Positions 47,431 through 59,404 of a stretch of 64,000 bases of DNA are shown in pieces. A model generated the notes under the pieces. That model was not told where the DNA came from. It did no database searches and was given only the letters and a program-made list of their open reading frames with translations. The position numbers and the translations under genes were made by a program. How positions within the stretch are numbered: position 1 is the stretch's first letter; each line of letters begins with the position of its first letter. The stretch is from Artemia franciscana (Eukaryota; Arthropoda; Branchiopoda; Anostraca; Artemiidae): assembly GCF_032884065.1 (NCBI RefSeq), contig NC_088881.1, positions 2,476,001 to 2,540,000 of the forward strand, given 5' to 3'.

Positions 47431-50400
47431 TTAGTTCCTCCAGAGCCATCGGTGGCGCATAGGGTGTCGAGAAAGCCTCTCCATTCGTCTCGCATTGGTG
47501 CTGCAGCGATGACGTCTTCCCATTCAGGTATTAGTGAGGTGTCAGCCGTCCTCAGATCTCGGTCATATGTTCGTCTCAATGTATTTTCGGGGCGGCCTCT
47601 CTTTCTTCTACCGTCTGGCTTCCATTCATAGGTTGTTCGAGGAAGGCGGCTCTCTTCCATACGAAAAACATGTCCCAGGTATGTCCACCGCCTTCATTTC
47701 AGCATCTCAATGACTGTTTCCTGTTTTCTGGAAAACAGTCATTGAAAACAGGTCATCTTCTGAGGCTCATATTTTCAAATGCAAGGATCCTTTTTTCAAG
47801 CTGGGTGTTTATTTTCCAACATTCACTTGCGTAAAGGAGAATTGAGAGTACATTACTGTTGAAGAGTCGAAGCTTCAGTCGCATTGAATATTTATTACTT
47901 CTCCAAATAGGCTTCAATCTATTGAAGGCACCTGTATCTAGTCCAATTCTACGTTTAATCTCGGTCAAGATCTCTCCATCACAATCAATCCAGCTACCCA
48001 GGCACTTGAACTCCTGGACTTGATCTAGATCCTTGTTTTTGCAATGGAGAACAAGTGGCGAGGTTATGATGGCCATGCTCTTCGATTTGTAAATGTTTAT
48101 CTTTAGCCCGACATTCTCTGCATTCTCGGTAATAGTGTCAAGTAGCTACTGCAACCGTTCTTTAGACTCTTCGAGGAGGACAACGTCGTCCGCGAAGTCC
48201 AGATCGAACAGTTGCGTGTTGCTTACTTTTACCCCGTAGCCCGATGCAAATCTCAGGGCATAATCAATTATAATTATAAAGAGCATGGGGGAAAGTACAC
48301 ATCCTTGAAGAACACCAGACATGATCTTGAAAAATCTGGTTGTACCGTTTCCGGTCTTTACGCAACATTCCGATTCTTCATAAAGCGCTATAATTATATC
48401 TACTATTTTCTCGGGAATTCCGTAGGATTTCGAACTCTCCACAAGTAATCTCTGTCAACTAAGTCAAATGCCTTTTCAAAGTCAATGAATAGGAGGCAGA
48501 TCTTTTTGTTCCATTCTTTTGAGTCTTCGACAAGCATTCTCAGTAAAAATATTAGATCAGAACAGGATCTCCCAGTTCTGAAACCATGCTGCTCTTCTCG
48601 TAGAGTTGCGTCTAGTGCTTTTCGCAGACGCTGCAAAATGACGGAGGATAATAGTTTGGATGAGACAGGGAGAAGATTGATGCCTCTCTAGTTATGGCAG
48701 TTCATCAAGTCTCCCTTTTTGAAGAGTTGGACTATAATGCCTCTGCTCCAATATCTTGGGACCTTCCCTAAGGTCCATATTTTGGTGAAGAGGGAGAGCT
48801 AAATAGATATGCAGGTACTAATTGAGCACTTCAGCATTTCTGCTGGAATGCCATCAATACCCGAGTATCGTTCATTTTTTAACTTATTTTCTGCATATAT
48901 GATCTCCTCAGCACTTGGAGGATCTGTATTGATGTCTAAATACATAAAAGGGATATCATGCACATTTGCTCGGTCACAAGTTCTCGGTCTTTTCAAAAGT
49001 TTTTCGAAATGGGAAGCCCATCTCTCGTCAATTTTTTCTGGATCAGATATAATTGATCCATTTTCGTCCTTGACAAGGGTGATTCGGCCGTTTTGTTTTC
49101 CTACCATCTTATTTGTCAATCGGTTGACAATCTTGGAGTCACCCTTCCTAGCAGCTTCTTCAGCTAAAGCTGCTTTCTTTTCAAGGAACTGTCTCTTGTT
49201 CTTTCTTGGACTCTTTTTTACCTCTTTATCTTTTTCTTTGTATAATTGTTTTGTTGCCAGCTCTGAACTCATTGTAGTAGCTATGAGCATAGCTTGCTTG
49301 AGTGCCTTTCATTCGTAAATCAGTTTCCATGCTACGTCAGAGATCCACCTTTCCTTTGGTTTCTTTCGGAAACCTAGCTTTTCTTCGGCAATCGTCGTGT
49401 ATGCACTTTTTATTTTCTCCCATTTCTCTTCGACGCTTTCTAAGTCTTTTGCCTCAACAGCCAAGGCATCAAATTTGTTCCATAACGATATACAGAAATC
49501 TCTGCAGATTTTTCGATCCTGTAGCTTGTCCGTGTCGTACAGTTTCTTCAGATCTTACCGTGTCTTCTTTTGGGCACGTAGTTTGATCTGTATGTGGGTG
49601 ATCATGAGCATGTGATCCGACTGGGCGTCTGCTCCTCTATACCCACGCATGTCTAACAGGCTTGTACGCCACCTTCTGGCGGTCAGGAAATGGTCGATCT
49701 GGTTTCGCGTTGAACCGTCTGGAGATTTCCATGTGTAGTTGTGCACATTTTTATGCTCGAAGAGTGTCCCTACAACGACAAGGTCATTACTTAGCGCGAA
49801 GTCTACTAGTAATGCACCATTTTCGTTAGTCTGGTCCCAGGACTTCCGGACAGTACTTGCGATTGGCTCTTACTTTGGCATTCAGATCACCAGCAGCACA
49901 TAGAACATCATGTTTGGGGATGTCTTTAGTGACTGCTTGCAAGGTTTCAAAGAAGCTATCTTTGACATCATCATCCGCCTCATTGGTTGGAGCGTAGCAT
50001 ACAATGACAGAAACCTTAGTGTGTGTTGTAGCAAATCGTGCAAACAAGATCCTTTCGTTTATTGGAGTCCATTTGAGCATTGTTCGGTATCCTGCAGGGG
50101 ACATCATAAATCCTACACCTGCCTGATGATGGTTGTCCTCTCCGCTATACAACAGCACATACCCATGATCTAGTGTTTCTTGGCCTACACGTTTCCAACG
50201 TATTTCGCTTAGGGCCAGGATGTCAATATTATATTGCTTCATCTCTCTGAGAACTTGCTCGATTTTTGATAACTGAATCATATTTCTCACGTTCCAGAAG
50301 CCGATTTTTGTTGTTTGTTTCGCAGTCAATAATCGTGTTCGGGGGCGTGCTGGGTTCGTTATCAGGGGGGAAGATAATTCATCCGAGGCATTTATCGACG

Positions 50401-50505
50401 TTTCCATTGCTGGGGCTTTTTTAAAGGGACAGGTAGCAAACCTGTCGCCCAACCTTCCTCCTTTATCGTTGCTTGGGACAGGCTGGCATTATCGATGACA
50501 GTGAC
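47431..50505 (-). pseudogene. RTE-like non-LTR retrotransposon, near full length, decayed
   Basis: The minus-strand order is an apurinic-type endonuclease, 50452-49826 (TTKIGFWNVRNM, ALSEIRW, AAGDLNAKV), continuing 49746-49555 (NQIDHFLTARRW, SDHMLM). A linker follows (49290-48799), then the RT: HGFRTGRSCSD and FIDFEKAFDLVDR (48636-48403), GVLQGCVLSPMLF and FADDVVLLEE (48442-48146). The tail has FKCLGSWI (48076-47753) and RRKRGRPENTLRRT (47660-47424). All catalytic motifs are recognisable, but stops and shifts split the ORF into at least six pieces. The overall type is RTE/BovB-like. It lies inside the CR1/Jockey-like element and is therefore younger than it. Confidence 0.8.
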
Positions 50506-50507
50506 AG

Positions 50508-50870
50508 GCGGAGTTTGAAACTAAATTGAAAATATTTTATTTAATTAATAGATTTTGAAGGGTGGTAGGTTTTTTTGTAGTTTTTTGGGGTGGGATGGAG
50601 GCTAGAAACAGTAAAAATAATTAATTTGACTATTTTATTGTATAGTGTTCATTTGTTTATGTTGTTGTTTTTATATATAAGATAGGCTACATGGATAATC
50701 ATGAGTTGTTATGTTTAGGTATTCGTTTATAAAATATAAATCATAACAGGAATTTTCAGCACGAGTCCTTAGAACTTTCTTTTTGCTGCAATAATTTATT
50801 AGTAGTGTCATTTTGATTTTTGTTTATATTGTGGATAAAAATAAAACTTACCTACCTACCTACCTTTAGT
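50508..50870 (+). mobile_element. 3' end of the CR1/Jockey-like element
   Basis: It resumes with in-frame EFETKLKIFYLINRF and a stop, then a T-rich 3' UTR ending TAAAACTTACCTACCTACCT. A short microsatellite tail is usual for CR1/Jockey-group ends. This restores continuity across the RTE-like insertion. Confidence 0.65.
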
Positions 50871-51390
50871 ATTTACTCAATAGATAGAGGTTAGGTTAGG
50901 TTAATTGTATCTTAACAGCGAGAAGAGTAATATGTATCAATTTAAAGCTCCATTCATTTCTTTGCGGACCATCAGTGTCTATCAAAACAACACTTTTAAC
51001 GAAAATAATACAAAATCGTGCCAGAATGTTTTTAGAAAACCCTAAAAAATCTACAATTGCTACAATGTGCGGCAAGAGTCTCTTGATAAAATAGAGACTA
51101 TTGCATCAGACATAAAATTCGAAAGGAGACTTGACGTGTTTAATATTATTGAACCAAATTGATTATTGATTATTTTTTTATTGATTATTGATATTGATAA
51201 CAAATATGATTATTAACAATTGAACTGAATCAATTGAAAAATGTTCTCAGGAGATATTACAGTTATTGACGGTCCAATCTCATCATGAAAAATTTTCTGT
51301 AACCGTTGCGCTCTACAATCTTTTTCATCAGAGCAAATGTTTGAGAACACTAACTTTGAATTGTACTTACTGGGTTGATTCAAGTTCTTT
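50871..51390. other. Noncoding, nothing recognised
   Basis: AT-rich sequence with a TTGATTATTGATATTG-like simple stretch near 51170-51220. Confidence 0.4.
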
Positions 51391-51393
51391 TAT

Positions 51394-52545
51394 ATGATTC
51401 TTTTAAGACTGAGGAATGTTGTAGACAAAGTTTTAAGAGAAGAACCTTGTTTTAGAAAAGGTAGACGATGTGTCGACCAAATTTATGCTCTTAGGTTAAT
51501 TTTTGAGACGTGCCTTAGTTGTCAAACACTTTTGGTTCTCAGTTTTATAGATTATGAGCAAGCGTTCGATTCTGTTGATAGAAGAGCTTTAGCAAAGGTC
51601 TTATCTTTATATGGTATACCAGACGAATACATTAAAGTGATTAGTGCTATGTACGAGAATAATGCTGCTGCGGTCAAGATAGGAAACAAGGTTAGTAGCT
51701 GGTTATGTTTAAATCAGGAGTTAAAGCAGGGTTGCGTTCTATCCCTTTTTATATGTAAATTTATGATGAAATTTGTCCTAAGGAGCATTTGTCTTAAGTT
51801 TCGTGAGTTTAGGGTGCTAGAATAGGTTTCGAAATTAATGTTAAGAAGACTAAGTCCCTAAGGCTAGGAATAAGTGAAGATGAAAAGGTGACGTTGGGTA
51901 ACAAAAAAATAAATCAGGTGGGCAGCTTCACTTACCTTGGTAGCATTATTATTAAAGATGGTGGGAGCAGTGAAGATGTTAAAAGTCGAATAGCTAAGGC
52001 TCAGGGTATTTTTTCACAGATAAAAAAAAGTTTGGAAGGATAGGAAGATAAGTGTGCAAACCAAGATTAGAATACTGGAAGGCACAGTGATAACGGCTTT
52101 CAAATATGGCTCTGAAGCATGGGCGCCCCTATAAGTGGATGAAGATTTACTAGATGTTTTTCACAGAAATTGCCTACGGATTGCTCTGGGTACCCGACTG
52201 ATTGATCGTATTCCAAACAGTAGGCTGTAAGAAAAGTGTGGTTCAATCCTGCTTTCGAGAGTTATAATGAAACAAAGGTTGAAATGGTAAAAAAAAATGG
52301 TGAAATAGTAAAAATGAAACAAAGGTTGAAATGGTGAAAAGGTTGAAAGGATGAAAGGGCGAATTCTGCTTATGCAGGATGACAAATAGCCGAAGAATGT
52401 CCTTTTCGACCAACCGTCTAAGCCCAAATAGAAAGCAGGTCGTTCTCGTCTGGGGATGGGAAGATGTTATAAAGAAAGATTTAAAGGAAATGAGAACTTT
52501 TTGGGAGGGTGTAAAGAGGGAGGCTTGGAATAGATTGGGATAGAG
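51394..52545 (+). pseudogene. Second RTE-like family, RT fragment copy 1
   Basis: The first frame (51394-51825) carries FRKGRRCVDQIYALR, SFIDYEQAFDSVDRRAL (motif A), GIPDEYIKVISAMYENN and KQGCVLS (motif B). The catalytic YADD block (motif C) is missing. The sequence jumps from FRVLE to INVKKTKSLRLGIS, so about 50 codons were deleted near 51820. Then come VGSFTYLGSIIIKDGG, KYGSEAW and, near the end, WGWEDVIKKDLKEMR. It is 5'-truncated and has several stops. A second copy lies at 63000-64000. Confidence 0.75.
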
Positions 52546-52589
52546 GAGGAGCGTGAGTTTCTGTGTTGGCCTCATGCACCTTTGTATTG

Positions 52590-52929
52590 CAGTGAGTAAA
52601 GTATTTAGACAGTGTGAAGTCAGAAAACCATTCTTCCAAAGTAATATGCAGAATAATTGTACCTAACACATTAGGTATGCAGACCCGCTATACTTTACCC
52701 CACTCCCCTAATTCGCGAATATACAGCCAAATTTGTTTCTAAATTTATAACATTTTTATCTTACTATGGTATGTTTCATCAGGATTGAGTGCCAATATTA
52801 GGTAGGGCAATGGTTTCGAACCTAACCTAACCAAAATACCAACTCTATGTACAAGACATCCAATTAATATATGTACATACATGTAAAAATGTACATTGTA
52901 GTTTATTTCTCTTGCGCAAAGCTGACTAT
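52590..52929 (+). repeat. Repeat D, copy 1 (ends at R1 i)
   Basis: It shares ordered blocks with 62362-62981 and 60711-61215: ATTTAGACAGTGTGAAGT, AATATGCAGAATAATTGT, GCAGACCCGCTATACTT and ATGTACATTGTAGTTTATTT. It stops at GCTGACTAT, where R1 copy i starts. Confidence 0.7.
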
Positions 52930-54675
52930 CAAACAGTTCGTGGTAACGAACTGTAGTAAGGAGCGACCTGGCTCAATAGTAACCAAAACTCTAAAAAATT
53001 TAACTTTGATATCAATAGCTACATCAAAAGAATTGCATTTTAATGCTGATTTTAAATATATAAGTCTCATCAAGTTTAGTCTTACCTATCAAAAGTTACG
53101 AGCCTGAGAAAATTTGCCTTATTTAGGAAAATAGGGGAAACACGCCCCTAAAAGTGGTAGGATCTTAACGAAAATGACACCATCAGATTCAGCGTATCAG
53201 AGAACCCTACTGTTGAAGTTTCAAGCTCCTACCTACAAAAATGTGGAATTTTGTATTTTTGCCAGAAGACAAATCACGGGTGCGTGTTTATTTTTTTTTT
53301 TTTTTTTTTTTTTTTTTTCCCCCAGGGGTCATCGTATCGACCAAGTGGTCCTAGAATGTCGCAAGAAAGCTCATTCTAACGGAAATGAAAAGTTCTAGTG
53401 CCCTTTTTAAGTGACCAAAAAAATTGGAGGGCATCTAGGCCCCCTCCCACGCTCATTTTTTTCCCAAAGTCAACGGATCAAAATTTTGAGATAGCCATTT
53501 TGTTCAACATAGTCCAAAATCATAATAACTATATCTTTGGGGATGACTTACTCCCCCACAGTCCCTGGGGGAGGGGCTGCAAGTTACCAACTTTGACCAG
53601 TGTTTACATATAGTAATGGTTGTTGGGAAGTGTACAGACGTTTGTAGGGGGATTTTATTTTGTTTGGGGGTGGGGCTGAGGGGGGTGGGCTATGTTGGAG
53701 GATCTTTCCTTGGAAGAATCTGTCATGGGAGAAGAAAAATTCAATGACAAGGGCGCAGGATTCTCTAGCATTACTATAAGAAAACAATGAAAAATAAACA
53801 TGAAAACGTTTTTTCAAATGAAAGGAAGAAGTAGCATTGAAACTTAAAACGAACAGAGATTATTACGCATATGAGGGGTTCTAAAAATACTTTAGCATAA
53901 AGAGCGAGGTATTTAGGAGGAGATAAATACCTTGCTCTTTATGCTAAAGTATTTTTAGTAATTTCAACTATTTATTCTACGGCCTTTCTGATTCAGGGGT
54001 CATTCTTAAAGAATTGGGACAAAACTTACGATTTAGTGTAAAGAGCGAGGTATTAACGAGGGTACAAACCCCCTCGTATACATAATAAAAATATAAGGTT
54101 ATGAAAGTTTGTTACGTAAGTTAATTCTTAAGTTACGTATATTTTTTACTAATAAAAACGTTCATTAAAAATTAAAAGTTCTAGTTGCCTTTTAAAGTAA
54201 CCGAAAAATTGGAGGGCAACTAGGCCTCCTTCTCCATCCCTTATTTCTCAAAATCGTCTGATCCAAACTAAGAGAAAGCCATTTAGCCAAAAAAGAATTA
54301 ATATACAAATTTCATTTTAATAATTTATGTGTGGAGAGCCAAAACCAAACATGCATTAATTCAAAAACGTTCAGAAATTAAATAAAAAAAAACTAATTTT
54401 TTTAGCTGAAAGTAAGGAGCGACATTAAAACTTACAAGGAACAGAAATTACTCAGTATATGAAATGAGTTGTCCCCTCCACAATCCCTCGCTCTTTACGC
54501 TAAAGTTTGACTCTTTGCCACAATTCTACTTTTTAAAACAATTAAAAGCTTTAGCGTAAAGAGCGAGGGATTGTGGAGGGGACAACTCATTTCATATACG
54601 GAGTAATTTCTGTTCGTTTTAAGTTTTAATGTCGCTCCTTACTTTCAGCTAAAAAAATTAGTTTTTTTTATTTAA
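52930..54675 (+). mobile_element. R1 repeat, copy i (full length)
   Basis: This 1746 bp copy runs CAAACAGTTCG to TTTATTTAA. The 3' palindrome at about 54395-54665 is almost perfect (CACAATCCCTCGCTC against GAGCGAGGGATTGTG). Its left flank lies inside repeat D. Its right flank does not, and is unrelated A/T-rich DNA. Confidence 0.92.
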
Positions 54676-56205
54676 TTTTTGCAAAAAAAGACGATCCGAT
54701 CTCACAAACCATTACATCAAATTTATTTCTCTTTTTTTTTTTTGATGAATCAGACCTTTATGGACATGTGTTGAAAATATTTGATCTTTCCGAATGTAGA
54801 AAACAGATTTTGATCAGATGCATTGGGGGGGGGGGTTAAAAAGAAGGGGCTGACTATCCTTCCAATCAGATGAGTCTTCTCTAAAGTTTGTACGACCATC
54901 CCTTCTATAAAACCCTTAAATTTTTACAATGGGTAAATTTTAATAGACTACAGCTCTTGCCCCAAGGACTGTGGGGGTTTTTGTTAATCACGTTTTATTA
55001 TTCGAATGGAATTGCATGTTTTAGCAGCCTTTTTCTAAGTCAAAAGTGATTGAAGGGCAACCACCCCCCTTTGGGAAAATGTCGTATGTGGAAAACACTC
55101 CCCCCCCGGAAATACCACCTTTCGGAAAATACCCCTCTTGGAAAATATCTCCCAGTGAAAAATCTCCCCCGTAAAACACCCCTCGCAATTGGTTGGTCCT
55201 CAGTCGCTTTTGAATTATAAAAAATACTAGCAGGGGATTATAAAACAATTTCTACCGCCATCTTCCACTTGTCTCTCCGTTAGAGCTAATTCTGTGTTTA
55301 TCAGAAGCCTCAATGAGAACTGAGATGTTTTTTGGCATTAAAATCCACCCTCTGAGGTACCTCCCTTTCTCACTAGCTACAATCAGAGAACCCTAATGCA
55401 GAAGTTAAAGCACCTTTTTAAAGTTTTGTAATTTGTTTATTGCTCACAGATAGCATTTGTAATTGGGAAGCGTATGAACATTTTTTCGCGTGGGAGTTTT
55501 CTGAAGGGGGGAGGGTCCTGGAGGATCTTCCATGAGAAAAAATTTTTTACATGGAGGGGGAAGGGCTAAATTATACATAAATTCCTCTTTTCCACTTTCC
55601 TTAGCACTTCTCAAGTAAAATAAAAATAACACAACTCCAATAAAATAGTTGCTTAGTGATTTTTTTTCAAGTTTTCGTTGAATGTTCGGGATTTCAGAAA
55701 AACAGATTTACACAACTTAAACAAAATAGACTTTAAATCAATTATGAAAAAATCATGAGAGATTTTAATTCAGCTCAGAAACAGCCTTAGACAAACTCTT
55801 TAAATCCATCAAAACTTTTGTTATTTAAATAATCCAAAATATTGATATTTCACAGAAAAAAATAATAATAGCCCAATAATTGCAGAAGTGTAGGCAATAT
55901 ATGTTACGGTGAAAGACCGAAATCTAGTAAATATCAACACTCACCAGCAAATTTCCAAAATTCATTTTTAGTTTAGGTTAGGTTTTTAACACAAAAATTG
56001 ATTAAAACCTAGTCTGTCACCATCAAACCTAACATAAAGCTGACTAGCAAAGCTAGCTGAATCCAAGGAGAAACAAGAGCTATGAGCTCATATGGCACTT
56101 GTGACGAGGCATGATGAGCTAAGAGCCAAGAGATCATATGATATGAGCTCTAACAAAATTCTATGAATCAATAGATTCATTTAAAAAGGAAAATAAGAGG
56201 CTTAA
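54676..56205. other. Noncoding; traces of R1-like middle module at about 55040-55180
   Basis: Short phrases such as GAAGGGCAACCACCCC, GGAAAATACCCC and GTGAAAAATCTCCCCC echo the R1 middle module. No coding region is supported. Confidence 0.4.
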
Positions 56206-56210
56206 TACCG

Positions 56211-57375
56211 GTCAGGATTTAAAATAAGAGCTCTGTGTCACGATGTCATTCTAAATATCAAAATTCATTAAGATCCGATCACCCACTCGTAAGTTATAAA
56301 TACCTAATTTTTTCTAATTTTTCCTCTCCCTTTAGCCTTCCAGATGGTCGAATCTGGAAAAACGACTTTATCAAGTCAAATTGTGCAGCTCCCTGACACG
56401 CCTACCAATTTTCATTGTCCTAGCACGTGCAGAAGCACCAAGATCGCCAACTCACTGAACCCCTCCCCCCAACTCCACCAAAGAGAGCGAATCCAGTACC
56501 GTTCTGTCAATCACGTATCAAGGACATTTGTTTATTTTATCCACCAAGCTTCATCCCGATTCCTCCACTCCAAGTGTTTTTCCAAGATTTCCCCCTCCAA
56601 CTCCCCCTAATGTCAAACTATCTGGTCGGGATTTGAAATAAGAGCTCTGAGACATGAATTCTTTCTAAAAATTAAATTTCATTAAGATCCGATCATCTAT
56701 TCGTAAGATAAAAATACCCCAATTTTCACATTTTCCAAGAATTCCGGTTTCCCCCTCCAACTCCCCCCAATGTCACAGGATCTAGTCGGAATTTAAAATT
56801 AGAACTTTAAAGCACAAGATCCTTCTAAATATCAAAATTCATTAAGATTTGATCACCCTTTCGTAAGTTACAAATACCTCAATTTTCAAAATTACCCCCC
56901 CTCCCCGATTCCACCAAAGAGAGCAGATCCGGTCCGGTTATGTCAGTCACGTATCTTAGACAGGTTTCTATTCTTCCCATCCAGTTTCGTCCTGATCTCA
57001 CCGCTTTAAGTATTTTCTAAGATTTCCGGTCCCCCCAACCCCCTCCCCCCAATTACGCTTGATCCGGTTGAGATTTAAAATAAGAGATCTGAGTTACGAG
57101 GTCCTTCTAAATATGAAATTTCATGAAGATCCGATCACTCCTTCGTAAGTTAAAAATACGTCATTTTTTCTTATTTTTCAGAATTACCCCCCTCCCCCGA
57201 TAGAGCGGATCCGTTCCAATTATGTAAATCACTTATATAAGATATCTGCTTATTTTTCCTACCAAATTCCAACCCGATCCCTCCAATCTAACCGTTTTCC
57301 ATGATTTTAGGTTCCCCCACCCCAAACTTCCCCCAACGTCACCAGATCCAGTCAGGATTTAAAATAAGAGCTTTA
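56211..57375. repeat. Tandem repeat with ~285 bp unit
   Basis: The phrase GTC(A/G)GGATTTAAAATAAGAGCT starts units at 56211, 56625, 56785, 57067 and 57351. The spacings are 414, 160, 282 and 284 bp, and 414 plus 160 is two units. Each unit continues with CATTAAGATCCGATCA, TTCGTAAGTTA and a C-rich tract. The open frames at 56344-56636 are chance frames in the C-rich part. Confidence 0.85.
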
Positions 57376-59404
57376 GAGTTTTATTCCTATTACAGTTAAA
57401 CATTGCGGTTTTTGGAATAAAAGAAATGTTTCAAGCTTGTGTGTCAGTATATTCGAAAGGTACAAGTCTACAATTTAACAAATAATTTCTGAAACCACAC
57501 TGGTTAAGCAAAACAAAACGAGAGAATATATGACAACGAAATAAAAAAACATATTAATCAGGACCACTGAAAGAAAGGAAGAATAAGAAGATATAGACAA
57601 GATGCCACAGGACAATAAAAAAAGTCAAAGATTAAAGACAAAAACTAAAAAAAGTAGTGGCTATTTCTGAAGCAGCGATGAAAAGGCAACGTTTTGAAGA
57701 TTACGAAGAAAATTGAGAAATTCTACGCGTAATAGAAACAATCCACCGTAAAGTAACAAAAATCATTGTATTCAAAATATTCTGAATTTGCAAGTCATTC
57801 CAGCTTTCACTAATACATACATAATAACAACATAGCGATACCCTACCTATCCAACAACCGAATGAGGAAAATAGAAAAAGCTCCGGGAAAAGTCAAAAAT
57901 TTTCCAAAAGACTTGTACGTTTCTAGAGTCTACTCCTTTCAACACGACAATTAAACCTTTGACTAAGACATAATTAATGTTTTTTGTTTTTTTAGAAAGC
58001 CATACTAGCCATCTATCTTTCCTAATAATAAATATCGTCTGAAAAATCTTTAAAGTTGGATATATGCTCATCATGAGGGGATATCTTGAAATATTAAAGG
58101 CAGTGATGATTTTTTTTTCTTTATAATATTTGTAAACGCATGAACGCATGTAATATTCTTTTTTTTTTCATAATGTTTGTGCAAAGTTAATTTTAAGAAA
58201 GATGGACAGGGGAGGATCTAGAGCAAAATCTTGGTGGATGCCCAATGGTAAAAGGGCGCCAATGAGCAAAATCTTCGTGGGAGGGCCTAATGTGACAAAA
58301 GTTCTAAATCTAGTGGGACAAGTTTTTCGCCCCCCTGCGATGACGGTACTGCACCCATTACCTCTTTATTTTCCAAATTCAATTGGCCATCCTCTAAGGT
58401 ATATAAAATGTCTGACAATTTAACTTTCATAGATTACTCATAGATAGAACAAAAATTGAATATTAGTGCTAAAGAATCGCCTTTTACATTTATATAGCTC
58501 TAGACTCAATTCTAGTCTCTAAGCTCAGAAAAATCAATTGAAGTTCATAATATTTTTCTATTTTCATCCACGAAATTATTGCAACTTACAATTATAATCG
58601 TCACACAAATTCGGAATAAATGGCGTTCGACTATCAATTTTTTCTCTGACTCTTGTAACAAGACAGACAAGGAAGGGTACATGTTGTCTTTCAATATGAA
58701 TCACTATATTTCTGAAAGTATTTGGAGAATAATGTGGAAACTATTACGTTATGCAGCTCTAAGTCCTAAGTGAATTTCGTTTATCTCAAAATACTTGCAT
58801 TAAGCATGGCTTTCGCAGTAAGTTTGGTTATATTTAGTTTTATTTTGGTTTTTCTATAATTTTTTATCTTATTTGGTCTAAACCGCCAAGTACCTGGAAA
58901 TTTAACCTCCCCCCCCCCTTCATAAAAAGCACGTAGTCCAGAAACTAAAATCATATTCAAATGGTGGAAGATTGAAGTAGACAATAATAGTTGAAGTAAT
59001 TAAAGCAATACTTGCCGATGGGTGTTTGATTTCCCCCTCCTTGCACCTGAACCCAGCTCTAAATATCTTTTTGCTTACGATTATGATAATATTTATAGCT
59101 GTTCATCCCCATTTTCCATAGGGGAATATCTAGAAAATGGTTCTAGGCTGATTCCCCCATGTCGTCAATTCTTCGCGAGATTCCCCTGCAGTTTAGTCCC
59201 CCCTCCCCCGTTGGCAACTCCCTGGAAAATCAACCCCCACCCCCATCTTATGTAAAATTGAGCGCCAAAGCATTACAAAATAATGAATGAAGAAACTAAG
59301 GGATTTTGGAATATTCTATCTATTCCAAAATATAGGTTGAATATACTGTTTAGAATATCCTCTAGTATTTGCTTTTGTATTTCTGTTACTTTTTTTCTTT
59401 TTTT
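57376..59404. other. Noncoding, nothing recognised
   Basis: AT-rich sequence. A ~40 bp inverted phrase (GATTTTGGAATATTC... / ...CTATTCCAAAATATAG) lies near 59300-59335. No gene or known element is supported. Confidence 0.4.

Noticed and set aside
56344-56636. Proline-rich protein frames
   Set aside because: They fall in the C-rich half of the 285 bp tandem unit and are not maintained in the other units.
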